From: Gemmatimonadota bacterium
Lineage (GTDB): Bacteria > Gemmatimonadota > Gemmatimonadetes > Gemmatimonadales > GWC2-71-9
DNA: 54,782 bases
Reading direction: 5' to 3'
Assembly (NCBI GenBank): GCA_022563595.1
Contig: JADFNB010000021.1
Span: forward strand, 1 to 54,782
The translations under genes and the position numbers were made by a program. Positions 33,301 to 41,943 of this stretch are shown here, one piece after another (within the stretch, counting starts at the first letter, position 1; each line of letters begins with the position of its first letter). The notes below the pieces were generated by a model. The model was not told where the DNA came from. It did not search any database and saw only the letters and a program-made list of their open reading frames with translations.

Positions 33301-33785
33301 TTTCCGGCCGCTGCCGCCTCCCCCGGCTCCAGCCCCTCGTCAGCGACATGAACCCCGTAGTCCCGCAGCCGTCTCCACAGCGTCGTGCGCGAGATGCCGA
33401 GTCGGCGTGCCGTTTCCGTCAACCTCCAACCCGTCGCTTGGAGAGTCTCGACGATCGCCCTGCGCTCCCGTGTCGCCAGGGTATCGTTGCTCGAAGCTGG
33501 CAGATACATGGCGTGGCCGAGCACGACCGTCCCGGCCTCGAGTCGCTCCATCCTGCCGCCCATGCGCCCCAGCCTCAGTAGCATGCTCCTGGCGTCCAAC
33601 CCATCACCGCCGGCCACCCCATCGAGCACCCTTCGTCCGGCCCGGTTGGCATAGCTGACCCGCCCATCCAAATCGAACAGGATCAACCCTTCCTCGAAGC
33701 GGTCCATCACCGCGCCCGCCAGCGGCGAGAAGGGGGTTAGCCCACGAGCCGCGTTGCCGTCAGCCATACTCCCGCATACGTCCAC
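33297..33785 (-). CDS. PAS domain plus Fis-type HTH regulator
   Basis: A 162-aa cytoplasmic regulator. A short PAS-like sensor lies at residues 25-60 (RFEEGLILFDLDGRVSYANRAGRRVL). A C-terminal Fis-like helix-turn-helix follows at about 108-145 (RRAIVETLQATGWRLTETARRLGISRTTLWRRLRDYGV), as found at the end of NtrC-family activators but without the AAA+ domain. Its stop overlaps the start of the outer membrane protein gene, which suggests it controls that gene or senses a related envelope signal. The gene is divergent from the TetR gene. Confidence 0.8.
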   Translation of the reverse strand: MDVCGSMADGNAARGLTPFSPLAGAVMDRFEEGLILFDLDGRVSYANRAGRRVLDGVAGGDGLDARSMLLRLGRMGGRMERLEAGTVVLGHAMYLPASSNDTLATRERRAIVETLQATGWRLTETARRLGISRTTLWRRLRDYGVHVADEGLEPGEAAAAGK

Positions 33786-33866
33786 CGGCGAGTGGGAGTT
33801 TCACAATGAAGAGGCCCGGTGCCCGACGCCCAGCTCCCGCTGCACTCCAGGCAGAGTTCAACTAGT

Positions 33867-33882
33867 GACTGGCCGCCCAGTC
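33867..33882. promoter_or_regulatory. 16-bp palindrome between the PAS-Fis and TetR genes
   Basis: GACTGG-CCGC-CCAGTC is a perfect inverted repeat. The same half-site recurs downstream within GGCCAGTCAGTCAA at 33926-33939, 12 bp before the TetR start; TGACTGACTGG-type sequences are common TetR-family operators. Autoregulation is the likely role. Confidence 0.55.
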
Positions 33883-33951
33883 GAACGGCTCGCGGTTTGC
33901 GCTTCTGCCCTGGCCGCACTACTTTGGCCAGTCAGTCAATGGGAGGCATCA

Positions 33952-34530
33952 ATGGGCTCGAAGACTGTAGCTCGCGAGTCGATCCTGGAGGCGGCAATCC
34001 GCTGCCTGTGCCGGGTGCCGGCGGGGTCGCTCACCGTCGACGCCATCGCACGCGAGGCTGGCTGCGCGAAGGGATTGGTTCACTATCACTTCAAGACCAA
34101 GAGCGCGCTGTTCGCGGCCGCCGCCGAACGGCTCTGGGCCAACCGCACCGAGCGGTGGACCGAGGCTCTTTCGCATGGCGATCCCAAAGAGGCCATCGAA
34201 AGGAGCTGGACGCTCCTCACCGAGGAGGCAGAGCAGGGCATTACCAAGGCCTGCGCATCGCTGTCGGTCATGCCGGACGATATGACTGGCCAGGCAGTCA
34301 ACCGTGGATCGATGCGGTTCGGATCGAAGCTCGCCTCATCGATCGAGGGATTGTTCGGCCAGGTTGGGCTGGCCGCTTCAGTCCCGATCGAGGAGATCGG
34401 GAGCCTGGCGGCAGCGGTGGTTATGGGGATGGGGATGCAGTTGGACTCGGCCGCCGATGGCGTGGCCGGTGAGGGAGCGTACGCCGCTTTCTGGGCGGGA
34501 CTTCTCTCGCTGACCCACCCTGGAGACTGA
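33952..34530 (+). CDS. TetR/AcrR-family transcriptional regulator
   Basis: A 192-aa repressor. The N-terminal HTH (residues 7-50) reads SILEAAIRCLCRVP...LTVDAIAREAGCAKGLVHYHFKTKSALF, the classic TetR pattern. The C-terminal ligand-binding half is helical and not diagnostic. ATG at 33952 has GGGAGG 6 nt upstream; earlier in-frame codons run through the operator region. No obvious efflux or enzyme gene is adjacent, so the ligand and targets are unknown. Confidence 0.88.
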   Translation: MGSKTVARESILEAAIRCLCRVPAGSLTVDAIAREAGCAKGLVHYHFKTKSALFAAAAERLWANRTERWTEALSHGDPKEAIERSWTLLTEEAEQGITKACASLSVMPDDMTGQAVNRGSMRFGSKLASSIEGLFGQVGLAASVPIEEIGSLAAAVVMGMGMQLDSAADGVAGEGAYAAFWAGLLSLTHPGD

Positions 34531-34532
34531 CG

Positions 34533-37085
34533 CTACCGTCTTGACCTGCGACTGCGACGTTTTCTCCCGCGTCTCAAGCTGGCGAGCCCGTCATGCAGTT
34601 CGTCCAGCGACGCGGCGCGCAGCACCTCAGCGTGCCCCCGGAGCACACTGAAGCGATACGGCCGATCGAGGTCGGGAAGATCGCCGGTCCGGAGACGCCG
34701 TGCCTTCCCCTCGCGGAGCCGCAGCCGGGCGACCGCGGTCCCGGCATCGATCTCGTAGTGCAGCGGCAACCGGTCGCCGTAGAGGTGCACCGACGACGGC
34801 AGGGCGTCGAGGCGGGCTCGTGCTTCGTTCGGGACGAAATCGTTCACGTCGAGGCTGAGCCGCGTATCGAGGAACTCCCGCCAGCTTTTCACCGCTTCGA
34901 GCTGCCGTGCCAGAGCCGCGGCCACCTGATCGGGACGCGCCGGTTCGATCGTCCCGCCGGCGCGGCGCCAGTACTCGTCGATCCGCGCCAGCGCGCGACC
35001 CAGCCGATGCTGGTCCCGATGCGGCGTGATCCCCGCGACCACCGCTTCAGCGATCGCGAGCCGCGCGGCGCCGGCCAGCTCGGCGGGAAAGCTCCCTTCG
35101 ATCTGCTTTCGCACACGATCCAGCACGAACCCGAAGTACGTGGTCTCCCGCTCCTCGACGAGCACGGCCTGTTTCCTTGCCACCCGCACGCGTACCCCCG
35201 GCGGTCCCGGGCGGGCGTAGCGCTGAATCAGATCGAACGGAATGTCGGTCCCTTCGATCGCTCCTCTGGGTACGCCGAACCGATCGGCGAAGTAGCGGAT
35301 CTGCCCGGCCACGGCGCTGGCGCGGGAACAGAGCGACGTACGGGACACCCTGACAGATTCACCGCGCGCCGTTTCCTGTTCGATCATGAGATCGAACGGC
35401 ATGATCCGGGCGACGAGGTCACGAAACCTGCGCACCACGTCACCCGAGGCCTGTGGCAACCTTTCCGGGAGCGGGAGTTCCAGGGTGCGATAGACCGAAG
35501 CTGTGCCGAGGGCGATGTCCTCGAGCGCTTTGAGCAGCACGCCGCGAGACTCCGCCAGCTCCGTCACTCCCTCTCGGAAGAGATGGCGTGGCAGCCCGTA
35601 CACGCGACCCAGGTAACCGTGCACGGTCACCGCCTCGGCGTAGATGTTATAGGCGGTCAGATGGTCGCTGCCGCGGACGACGAGTCCCCTCAGGTCCCGC
35701 TCGTCGCGGGTCATCCGATGCAACGAGTCGATGTTGGCCGCGACCGCCACAAACGGCACCAGGACGTCATCGGCGTGCACCAGCAACTCGCCCCACGGAC
35801 GATCCACGGGCATAGCCTCGACGTCCCGCCCGTAGTCGGTCAGCCGACCGGCGGCGATGATCCCACGTTCGTTGAGCAGCGCCATCGCCGCACGATAGGC
35901 GCGGCGGTCGAGAGGAACCGGCAGATCCAGCTCCGACAGATCGACGCCGATCGCGGCCGCAGTGAGCGCAACTCGCTCCGAGTCTCCCGCAAGCTGGAAC
36001 TCGGGTGGCGTCGGTTCCAGACTGTCGAACTCGAGGTCGCGATCGCTCAGGATGTGGACCTCGCCGCCTTCCACCCGGCCGTGCACCCGGCCCGCCATCT
36101 GGAGGATCTCGTTCGCGCCCAAGTATTGCCGCGTGAGCACGTTGCGTCCCCGTTCCACCACATTGGAGTAGCGCGCGTCGTAGATCACTACGGTGTCGAG
36201 ACCGTGCACGTTCAGGGCCGACTGGCCGGCCGCCGTCATGGCGAGCGCAAAGGGTTTCTCTACCGTACCGTCGAGGAACGGCCGGATCACGCGGATCGGC
36301 TCCCCGCCGTGGTAGAAGGTCGCGTGGAGCCGCCCATGCCGCTCGCCCAACGCGGCGGCGATCTGCTCCACCTCCGCCCGGGTGGGAACGAATATCGCCA
36401 CACCGCGTCTCTCGCGAATCACCCGGCGAACGAACCGCTCATTGAGGAACTCGAGCGGCTCTTGGACGTGCACCTGTACGGTCGCGGCCAGCCGCGGATC
36501 GAACGCCGTGGTTTCCAACACTTCCGCCGACTCGAGGTACGCGGCGTAGAACGCGGGATCGACTGTCGCCGACAACCAGATGAACCGGCACCCAACGCGC
36601 TTACCCAGACCGAGACACAGCTCCAGCTCGGCCGATGTCTGGTGGATCTCATCGACGATCAGCGTGTCGTGCGGATCGATCATGGCACCCTGGAACCAAC
36701 GTCGGGCGATTCCGGTCGTGACGATGACCACGTTCCAGCTGGGTGTCTCGGGTGTGGCCTCCCGCTCACGGTTCACCACACCGATCGCGAGAGGGGCCTG
36801 GAGGATCTGCTCGGCGATCGGGCGGATTGCCAGCGTCTTTCCGGTACCGGTAGCGGCGACGATGCCGAACCCGTCGCCGCGACGTGCCAGTTCGCGAATC
36901 TCCTCGCCGTGTTCCCGCTCCAGCACCGTCTCGATCTCGAGGCCGAGGGCCAGCTCGATCGTCTCGCACGCCGCACGTGTCGGCGCGATGACGAGCACTC
37001 GGCCGGTCTTCGGCTCGGCGCGCCGAAACGCCTCCCGATCGGGAGGGAGATAGTGATCGCGGATGTGGTGGTGGGGATATTTCAC
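34533..37085 (-). CDS. DEAH-box helicase, HrpA/HrpB-like
   Basis: An 850-aa superfamily 2 helicase. The Walker A motif is ATGTGKT (near residue 79), the Walker B box is DEIH (near residue 142) with LSATVD behind it as motif III. Lobe 2 contains AIFVPTRAEVEQIAAAL and the motif VI-like QMAGRVHGRVEGGE near residue 330. The ~450-residue C-terminal part is long and has no nuclease signature. It ends in a strongly basic RRGRKRRSRRSRR tail that could bind RNA or DNA. It is convergent with the TetR gene (2-bp gap). Confidence 0.85.
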   Translation of the reverse strand: MKYPHHHIRDHYLPPDREAFRRAEPKTGRVLVIAPTRAACETIELALGLEIETVLEREHGEEIRELARRGDGFGIVAATGTGKTLAIRPIAEQILQAPLAIGVVNREREATPETPSWNVVIVTTGIARRWFQGAMIDPHDTLIVDEIHQTSAELELCLGLGKRVGCRFIWLSATVDPAFYAAYLESAEVLETTAFDPRLAATVQVHVQEPLEFLNERFVRRVIRERRGVAIFVPTRAEVEQIAAALGERHGRLHATFYHGGEPIRVIRPFLDGTVEKPFALAMTAAGQSALNVHGLDTVVIYDARYSNVVERGRNVLTRQYLGANEILQMAGRVHGRVEGGEVHILSDRDLEFDSLEPTPPEFQLAGDSERVALTAAAIGVDLSELDLPVPLDRRAYRAAMALLNERGIIAAGRLTDYGRDVEAMPVDRPWGELLVHADDVLVPFVAVAANIDSLHRMTRDERDLRGLVVRGSDHLTAYNIYAEAVTVHGYLGRVYGLPRHLFREGVTELAESRGVLLKALEDIALGTASVYRTLELPLPERLPQASGDVVRRFRDLVARIMPFDLMIEQETARGESVRVSRTSLCSRASAVAGQIRYFADRFGVPRGAIEGTDIPFDLIQRYARPGPPGVRVRVARKQAVLVEERETTYFGFVLDRVRKQIEGSFPAELAGAARLAIAEAVVAGITPHRDQHRLGRALARIDEYWRRAGGTIEPARPDQVAAALARQLEAVKSWREFLDTRLSLDVNDFVPNEARARLDALPSSVHLYGDRLPLHYEIDAGTAVARLRLREGKARRLRTGDLPDLDRPYRFSVLRGHAEVLRAASLDELHDGLASLRRGRKRRSRRSRR

Positions 37086-37199
37086 GGGTGGAAGATAAGT
37101 GGCCGCTCCACCGCCGCCGGATTCCCCAGTGGACCGTAACCGCAGTCCCGCCTACTAGCGCGAACTGAGATACAGTCTAGAAAAAGGGCGATTGAGTCA

Positions 37200-37387
37200 G
37201 TGGCCGAGTGGTGCGGACGCCGGACGCCGGACGCTTCAGACGCGAGGCGCCCGGCCGGCGCTGGCGTCTCCGATGCCTCCTGTATCCCAAGTCCTCGCCA
37301 GCAGAGAGATTCATGCAAGGCTCCATGCGTCGCCGACGTCAGAGTGCCTCAGCGTCTGGGCGTCCTCAGTCCGCACCACTCGGCCAC
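37200..37387. mobile_element. MITE-like element, 188 bp with 19-bp inverted repeats
   Basis: GTGGCCGAGTGGTGCGGAC at 37200-37218 is repeated as a perfect complement at 37369-37387, and the inner flanks continue as an imperfect inverted repeat (GGACGCC...). The interior has no credible gene. It lies between the helicase and pfkA genes. No clear target duplication is visible. It is unrelated in sequence to the element flanking tupA. Confidence 0.6.
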
Positions 37388-37407
37388 GCCCATTCCTTTC
37401 TCAGCGG

Positions 37408-38487
37408 CTAGTCGCCCAGACAGACCCCCAGCTCCCGCGCCGTACAGATCGTGTCTCCGTCCAGCGGGACGCCGGTCCATCCGGTGACGGCGTCACCCAA
37501 CGGCACCAGCTTGATCAGCGGCGGGTCCAGGGCGACCATGTGACCGAACTTGCCGTCGGCCACCGCCCGCACCGCCGCCGCGCCGAAGCGCAGCGCCAGT
37601 ACACGGTCGAATGCCGTAGGCGTTCCGCCGCGCTGGAGGTGTCCGAGCGTAACTGTACGCGTCTCTTTGCCGCTGCACGACTCGATCTCCGCCGCAACCC
37701 GCTCGCCGATTCCGCCTAACCGTGCGATCCCTCCCGGCACCGCCTCCTCTTTGAGCACCGCGGCACCGTCTTTCGGTCGGGCGCCTTCGGCTACCACCAC
37801 CACGGCGAAACGGCGGCCTTCGGCTTCGCGCTCGCGGATCTTGGCGCAGATCTTCGAGATGTCGTACGGGATCTCGGGCATCAGGATCACGTGCGCCGTG
37901 CCCGCGAGCCCCGATTGCAGCGCGATCCACCCGGCATGGCGTCCCATGACCTCCACGACGAGCACTCGCTCATGGCTCGCCGCGGTCGAGTGGACCTTAT
38001 CGATCGCGTCGGTCGCGGTCGTAACGGCGGTGTCGAACCCGAAGGTCACGACGGTGCCGCGCACGTCGTTGTCGATCGTCTTCGGAACGGCGACTATAGG
38101 GAGTCCCTTCTGGGAGAGCGCGTTGGCGATACGCAGGGTGCCGTCGCCGCCTACCACGATGAGCGCCTGGAGCCCGAGCCGCTCGAAGGCCCGCAACACC
38201 TCGTCCGACCGGTCGACCTCGCCCATCGACCCGTCCGGTCGGGTGACCGGCCAGGCTAACGGGTTGCCCCGGTTGGTGGTGCCGAGAATCGTGCCACCGA
38301 CGTGCGTGATGCCGCTAACGCTCTCCCGCCCGAGGTCGACCAACTGGTCGTCTTCGAGGAACCCGCCGAATCCCCGTCGTATGCCGAGGACCTCCCACCC
38401 ACGGCGGAGCGAGGAGAGCACCGCGGCCCGAATGACCGCGTTGAGTCCGGGTGCGTCTCCGCCCCCGGTGGAGATCGCCACACGCAT
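37408..38487 (-). CDS. pfkA: 6-phosphofructokinase
   Basis: Phosphorylates fructose 6-phosphate in glycolysis, 359 aa. The nucleotide loop STGGGDAPGLN lies at residues 6-16. The phosphate-donor determinants are mixed: GGDGT at 113-117 has the Gly typical of ATP-dependent enzymes, while K136 in KTIDND is the Lys typical of PPi-dependent and clade B3 enzymes. MGRHAGW near residue 181 and LGHLQRGGTPTAFDR near residue 285 are canonical. ATP is the more likely donor. The selenoprotein-like gene ends 36 bp upstream on the same strand, so cotranscription is probable. Confidence 0.93.
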   Translation of the reverse strand: MRVAISTGGGDAPGLNAVIRAAVLSSLRRGWEVLGIRRGFGGFLEDDQLVDLGRESVSGITHVGGTILGTTNRGNPLAWPVTRPDGSMGEVDRSDEVLRAFERLGLQALIVVGGDGTLRIANALSQKGLPIVAVPKTIDNDVRGTVVTFGFDTAVTTATDAIDKVHSTAASHERVLVVEVMGRHAGWIALQSGLAGTAHVILMPEIPYDISKICAKIREREAEGRRFAVVVVAEGARPKDGAAVLKEEAVPGGIARLGGIGERVAAEIESCSGKETRTVTLGHLQRGGTPTAFDRVLALRFGAAAVRAVADGKFGHMVALDPPLIKLVPLGDAVTGWTGVPLDGDTICTARELGVCLGD

Positions 38488-38523
38488 GTAACCTCCTGGC
38501 CCGAGGCTAACCGGCCGCTGCGC

Positions 38524-38754
38524 TCATCCAGTCCGTGCGTTGATCAGGCCGAGGACCTCTCCGTCCTCGGCATGACGCCCCAACGCGAGCTTCGAGTACA
38601 CGAGGTCACCCTCGACCGTGACCTCGAACGCCCCGCCCGACGACTCGACGAGACGGACGTCGGCATCGGGATAGTGCTCCCGGATCTCCACCGCCAAACT
38701 GGCGGCACGCGGCTCGTAGTTTCAGGTCACGCAGTACTGGATAGCTACTAGCAC
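38524..38754 (-). CDS. SelW/Rdx-family selenoprotein with in-frame UGA (CxxU)
   Basis: A 76-aa thioredoxin-like redox protein of the SelW/SelT/SelH (Rdx) family, missed by plain ORF calling because codon 11 is TGA (38722-38724). Reading that codon as selenocysteine gives QYCVTUNYEPRAASLA, i.e. the CxxU form of the family's CxxC motif. The body has the family's SGGAFEV (near residue 40) and VYSKLALGR (near residue 53) blocks and ends at TGA 38524-38526. The GTG start at 38752-38754 has GCGAGG 8 nt upstream; an in-frame stop lies further up. A SECIS-like hairpin follows the UGA. A nonsense mutation of a Cys codon is the alternative. Confidence 0.8.
38690..38706 (-). promoter_or_regulatory. SECIS-like hairpin for selenocysteine insertion
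   Basis: In the mRNA a 17-nt stem-loop begins 15 nt after the UGA: CCGCC pairs with GGCGG (plus one G-U pair) around the apical loop AGUUU, which offers the G-U that SelB recognises in bacterial SECIS elements. Size, distance and loop fit known bacterial examples. Confidence 0.6.
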
Positions 38755-38959
38755 GGCTTCGACCTCGCTTCGGGTTCAGCGAATGCCCGGAAGTTACGGA
38801 GGCCCGGGCGACCATGCCAAGACCCCACCGTGCTTGCACAAACGTTGCGAACCCACAACATTCCTGCCGCATCCATTCCATGACACGGTGAGGGGGAGAA
38901 CGGCGGCGGGGCCTGACGCCGAACCCCTGCATCCCGGCCGGGTATCGCACCACAACCCC

Positions 38960-40381
38960 ATGCGCACACCACAGGTCCTCCTGATCGGCGTTCTGGTCGC
39001 GGCCACAGGCTGCCGGGATTCGAGTGGGCCGGTAGGGGGGAACATGGAGTTCTTCACCATCGACGGCGCAGCGCAGCCGGCCGTCACCCCCGGGGACACC
39101 ATAACGTGTGATGGCAACGGGTTCGGGAGCACCCAGGGAAACGGGCTGGTGCTGGTCACGACGGCGAGCGGGCTCACGAGCGCAGAGGTGGTGGAGTGGC
39201 GAGACGATCAGGTCCGCGCGCGGCTGCCCGACGAAGCGCAGAGTGGATCGGTCTTCGTCGTGCTCGACCGCGGTGACAGCCTCGGGCCGTTGCCGCTCTT
39301 CGTGCGGCTCCGCGACCCGTTCGTTCCCCAGGACCGGCCGTGGAGTGAGGCGGCACGGGCGCCACGGGCGCTGTGGGGGGCGGCGGCTGCCGCCCTACGG
39401 TATCCGTCCGACTCCACGCTCACTTCGCTGGTCGTGCTCACCGCCGGTATCAGCACAGACGGCGAGCTGACCGACTCCACCTATCTCGGCACCGCGGACG
39501 CGACCGGTACAATTGTCAGTTGGACCGCGGCCCCCGATACCCTGATGCCGCAACCGCGCTACCATCACGCCATGACCGGCGCCGATCGCCTGAACGCACC
39601 GCTGACCATCGATGGCGTGGCCTACATGATCGGCGGGATCGACACCGCCGGACGGGTTCTCCCGGATGTCCTCGGGATCGGGGTCAACTCGCTGGGGGAG
39701 TATGGTCTGTGGACGTCGCTCACGCCGCTGCCCGGCGGGCGGGCAGGCGCCGGCGTCACGACGGGGCTCGGGAAGATCATCGTGGTCGGCGGGTTCGGGC
39801 CCGATTCGCTCGCCTCCCGCGCCGTGCAGGTCGCGTCGGTAAACGAGGACGGCACGATCAATGGCTGGTTCGAGGGACCGGCCCTCCCGGAAGGCCGCGC
39901 GTTCCCGGCGGTGGTCAGCTACGGCAGAAAACTGTACGTGATCGGCGGAGAGACGGGACTAGTGTTGCCGGACACCATAGACCCCCAGTCGCCGAACCTG
40001 AGGGCGAGTGTCTACGCGATCACGCTGAGCCCGCGCAGCGGGTTCTTCGCCGACACCGCCTGGACCGAGCTGCCGGTGGCGCTGAGCGTCGGCCGCACCC
40101 GTCACGCGGCCTTCGTGCTGGACAGCGCCCTCGTCGTGACCGGCGGTGTGTATCCCGGCGCGCCGTCGGGCGGGGAAACCGAGTTTGCGCTGATCCGGCC
40201 CGACGGATCGCTCACCCCCTTCGCCCAGTCGGGGCAGACGCCAATCGCCGACCTGGGCGGCGGGACGCTGCGGGGGGCCGCGGCCCCGCTGCTGTGGAAC
40301 GCCCGCGGCGGCGCCCGGGCCACCCTGATCGGGGGCAGACAGGCAAACGGTGAGCTAAGCCACAGCGTGTGGTGGCATTGA
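38960..40381 (+). CDS. Lipoprotein with IPT/TIG domain and kelch-like repeats
   Basis: A 473-aa secreted lipoprotein: signal peptide with lipobox at Cys18 (VAATGCRDS). An IPT/TIG-like Ig domain lies at about 40-115 (PGDTITCDGNGFG). A kelch-type beta-propeller follows, with blades GVAYMIGGID, KIIVVGGFG, KLYVIGGET, ALVVTGGVY and ATLIGGRQ. Such proteins usually mediate surface binding. ATG at 38960 is chosen to place the lipobox correctly. Only 40 bp, containing two overlapping small hairpins (CCTATC/GATAGG and GCTGCC/GGCAGC), separate it from the ompA gene. Confidence 0.8.
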   Translation: MRTPQVLLIGVLVAATGCRDSSGPVGGNMEFFTIDGAAQPAVTPGDTITCDGNGFGSTQGNGLVLVTTASGLTSAEVVEWRDDQVRARLPDEAQSGSVFVVLDRGDSLGPLPLFVRLRDPFVPQDRPWSEAARAPRALWGAAAAALRYPSDSTLTSLVVLTAGISTDGELTDSTYLGTADATGTIVSWTAAPDTLMPQPRYHHAMTGADRLNAPLTIDGVAYMIGGIDTAGRVLPDVLGIGVNSLGEYGLWTSLTPLPGGRAGAGVTTGLGKIIVVGGFGPDSLASRAVQVASVNEDGTINGWFEGPALPEGRAFPAVVSYGRKLYVIGGETGLVLPDTIDPQSPNLRASVYAITLSPRSGFFADTAWTELPVALSVGRTRHAAFVLDSALVVTGGVYPGAPSGGETEFALIRPDGSLTPFAQSGQTPIADLGGGTLRGAAAPLLWNARGGARATLIGGRQANGELSHSVWWH

Positions 40382-40421
40382 CTCCTATCCTGCTGCCGAC
40401 CACGTTGATAGGGCAGCGATT

Positions 40422-41921
40422 ATGGATGCTCTGCGACTGAACGCTCATCGATCGAAGGCGATCCTGGCAATGATCGCTCTCTCGATCAGTGCCGGTAGTG
40501 CCGCCGCCCAGGTCGGTCAGCGCGGCCAGGTGGAGTTGGGCGGCTTCGGAACCTATACCCGTTACGACCCCACGAACCTCGGATTCGACAAGGAATTCGG
40601 TGGTGGTGGCCGCCTCGCGTTCTTCCTCAACCGCCATCTCTCAATCGAAGCCGCGGGCGATTTCACCGAGACGACGGAAGGCGCTCTGGCGGCCTCCCGG
40701 CTCAACGTGACCCGGCTCTCGGGTACGGCGCTCTACCATCTCTGGCTCGGCGGGACCGCGCTCTACATCGGCGGCGGTTACGAGCGCACCTACTACCGCG
40801 GGGCGCGTGAGGCAAACGAGAGCGGTGGCGTGGCCGTCATCGGCGAACGCCTGCCACTCGGCGGGCGGGCGGCGTTCCGCATCGAAGGGCGTGCCTCCTA
40901 CTACCCCAGCTCGGAGATCCTCGGGTCATCACAGTCGGCGTTCAACCTGAGCGCAGCGGCCGGCATATCGATCTTCGCGTTCGGCGGACCGCCACGTGAC
41001 GGGGACGGGGACGGTGTCGTGGACCGCCGGGATGACTGCGCCGACACGCCACTCGGCGCGACGGTCGACCGGATCGGATGTCCCGCCGACGGCGATGAGG
41101 ACGGCTATCTCGACGGGTTGGACCAGTGTCCCGCTACGCCGCGCGGCGCGACCGTCGACGCTCGAGGATGCCCGAGCGACGCCGACGCCGACAGCGTGCT
41201 CGACGGAATCGATGTCTGTCCCGATACGCCGTCCGGTGCCTCGGTCGATGCGAACGGCTGCCCGAGCGACACCGACGGCGATGCCGTCCTCGACGGCCTC
41301 GATCGGTGCCCCGACACACCGAAAGGCGCCACGGTGGACGGAAGCGGTTGCCCGACGGATCAGGACGGCGACGGCGTGTTCGACGGATCGGATCAATGTC
41401 CCGACACCCCGGCCGGCGTCGAGGTCGACGAACAGGGCTGCACGGTCGACCTGGACGATGACGGTGACGGGGTGCGCAACCGGTTGGACCGTTGCCCTGG
41501 CACGCGACCGGGCCGACAGGTCGATGCGCTCGGCTGCGCCGTCCTGTTCGTCGTCGAGGAGGGCCGCGCCCGGCCGCTGATCCTCAAGGGCGTCAACTTC
41601 GCGAGCGGTCGCTCGGGCCTCACCCGCGAGTCGTTCGCGGTGCTCGACGAGGTGGTCGCGTCGCTCATCGCGAACGAGCACGTGCGAATCGAAATCGCGG
41701 GATACACCGATGCCACCGGCTCACGACGGCGCAACATGGCACTCTCACTCGGCCGCGCCATGGCGGTACGCGCGTACCTCGCGCAAAAGGGCGTTGCGCC
41801 CGACCGGATGACCGCCCGGGGCTACGGTCCCGATCAGCCCGTCACCACCAACCGGACTCGGGCGGGGCGGGCCCTGAACCGGCGGGTAGAGCTTCACCTG
41901 ATCGAGGGCCAGAACCAGTAG
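40422..41921 (+). CDS. OmpA-family protein with thrombospondin type 3 repeats
   Basis: A 499-aa outer membrane protein. The signal peptide ends near SAAAQ (residue 28). An eight-strand barrel region covers about 30-185. Six calcium-binding TSP3 repeats follow (about 190-370), each with D-x-D-x-D-G and C-P-D-T-P elements. The C-terminal OmpA peptidoglycan-binding domain (about 390-499) has IEIAGYTDATGSRRRNMALSLGRAMAVRAYL with the conserved Asp and Arg. It anchors the outer membrane to the cell wall. A strong hairpin follows the stop. Confidence 0.92.
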   Translation: MDALRLNAHRSKAILAMIALSISAGSAAAQVGQRGQVELGGFGTYTRYDPTNLGFDKEFGGGGRLAFFLNRHLSIEAAGDFTETTEGALAASRLNVTRLSGTALYHLWLGGTALYIGGGYERTYYRGAREANESGGVAVIGERLPLGGRAAFRIEGRASYYPSSEILGSSQSAFNLSAAAGISIFAFGGPPRDGDGDGVVDRRDDCADTPLGATVDRIGCPADGDEDGYLDGLDQCPATPRGATVDARGCPSDADADSVLDGIDVCPDTPSGASVDANGCPSDTDGDAVLDGLDRCPDTPKGATVDGSGCPTDQDGDGVFDGSDQCPDTPAGVEVDEQGCTVDLDDDGDGVRNRLDRCPGTRPGRQVDALGCAVLFVVEEGRARPLILKGVNFASGRSGLTRESFAVLDEVVASLIANEHVRIEIAGYTDATGSRRRNMALSLGRAMAVRAYLAQKGVAPDRMTARGYGPDQPVTTNRTRAGRALNRRVELHLIEGQNQ

Positions 41922-41943
41922 CAGCGAGGCGCACAAAGAGCGA

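Noticed and set aside
34593-37139. 848-aa open frame on the plus strand opposite the helicase
   Set aside because: Composition is that of a high-GC antisense shadow; the minus strand carries all helicase motifs.
37200-37260. Possible tRNA-Leu/Ser gene (GTGGCCGAGTGGT is typical of their D-arm)
   Set aside because: No T-arm GTTCGA motif or acceptor stem follows at the right distance, and the same sequence occurs as the inverted end of the element.
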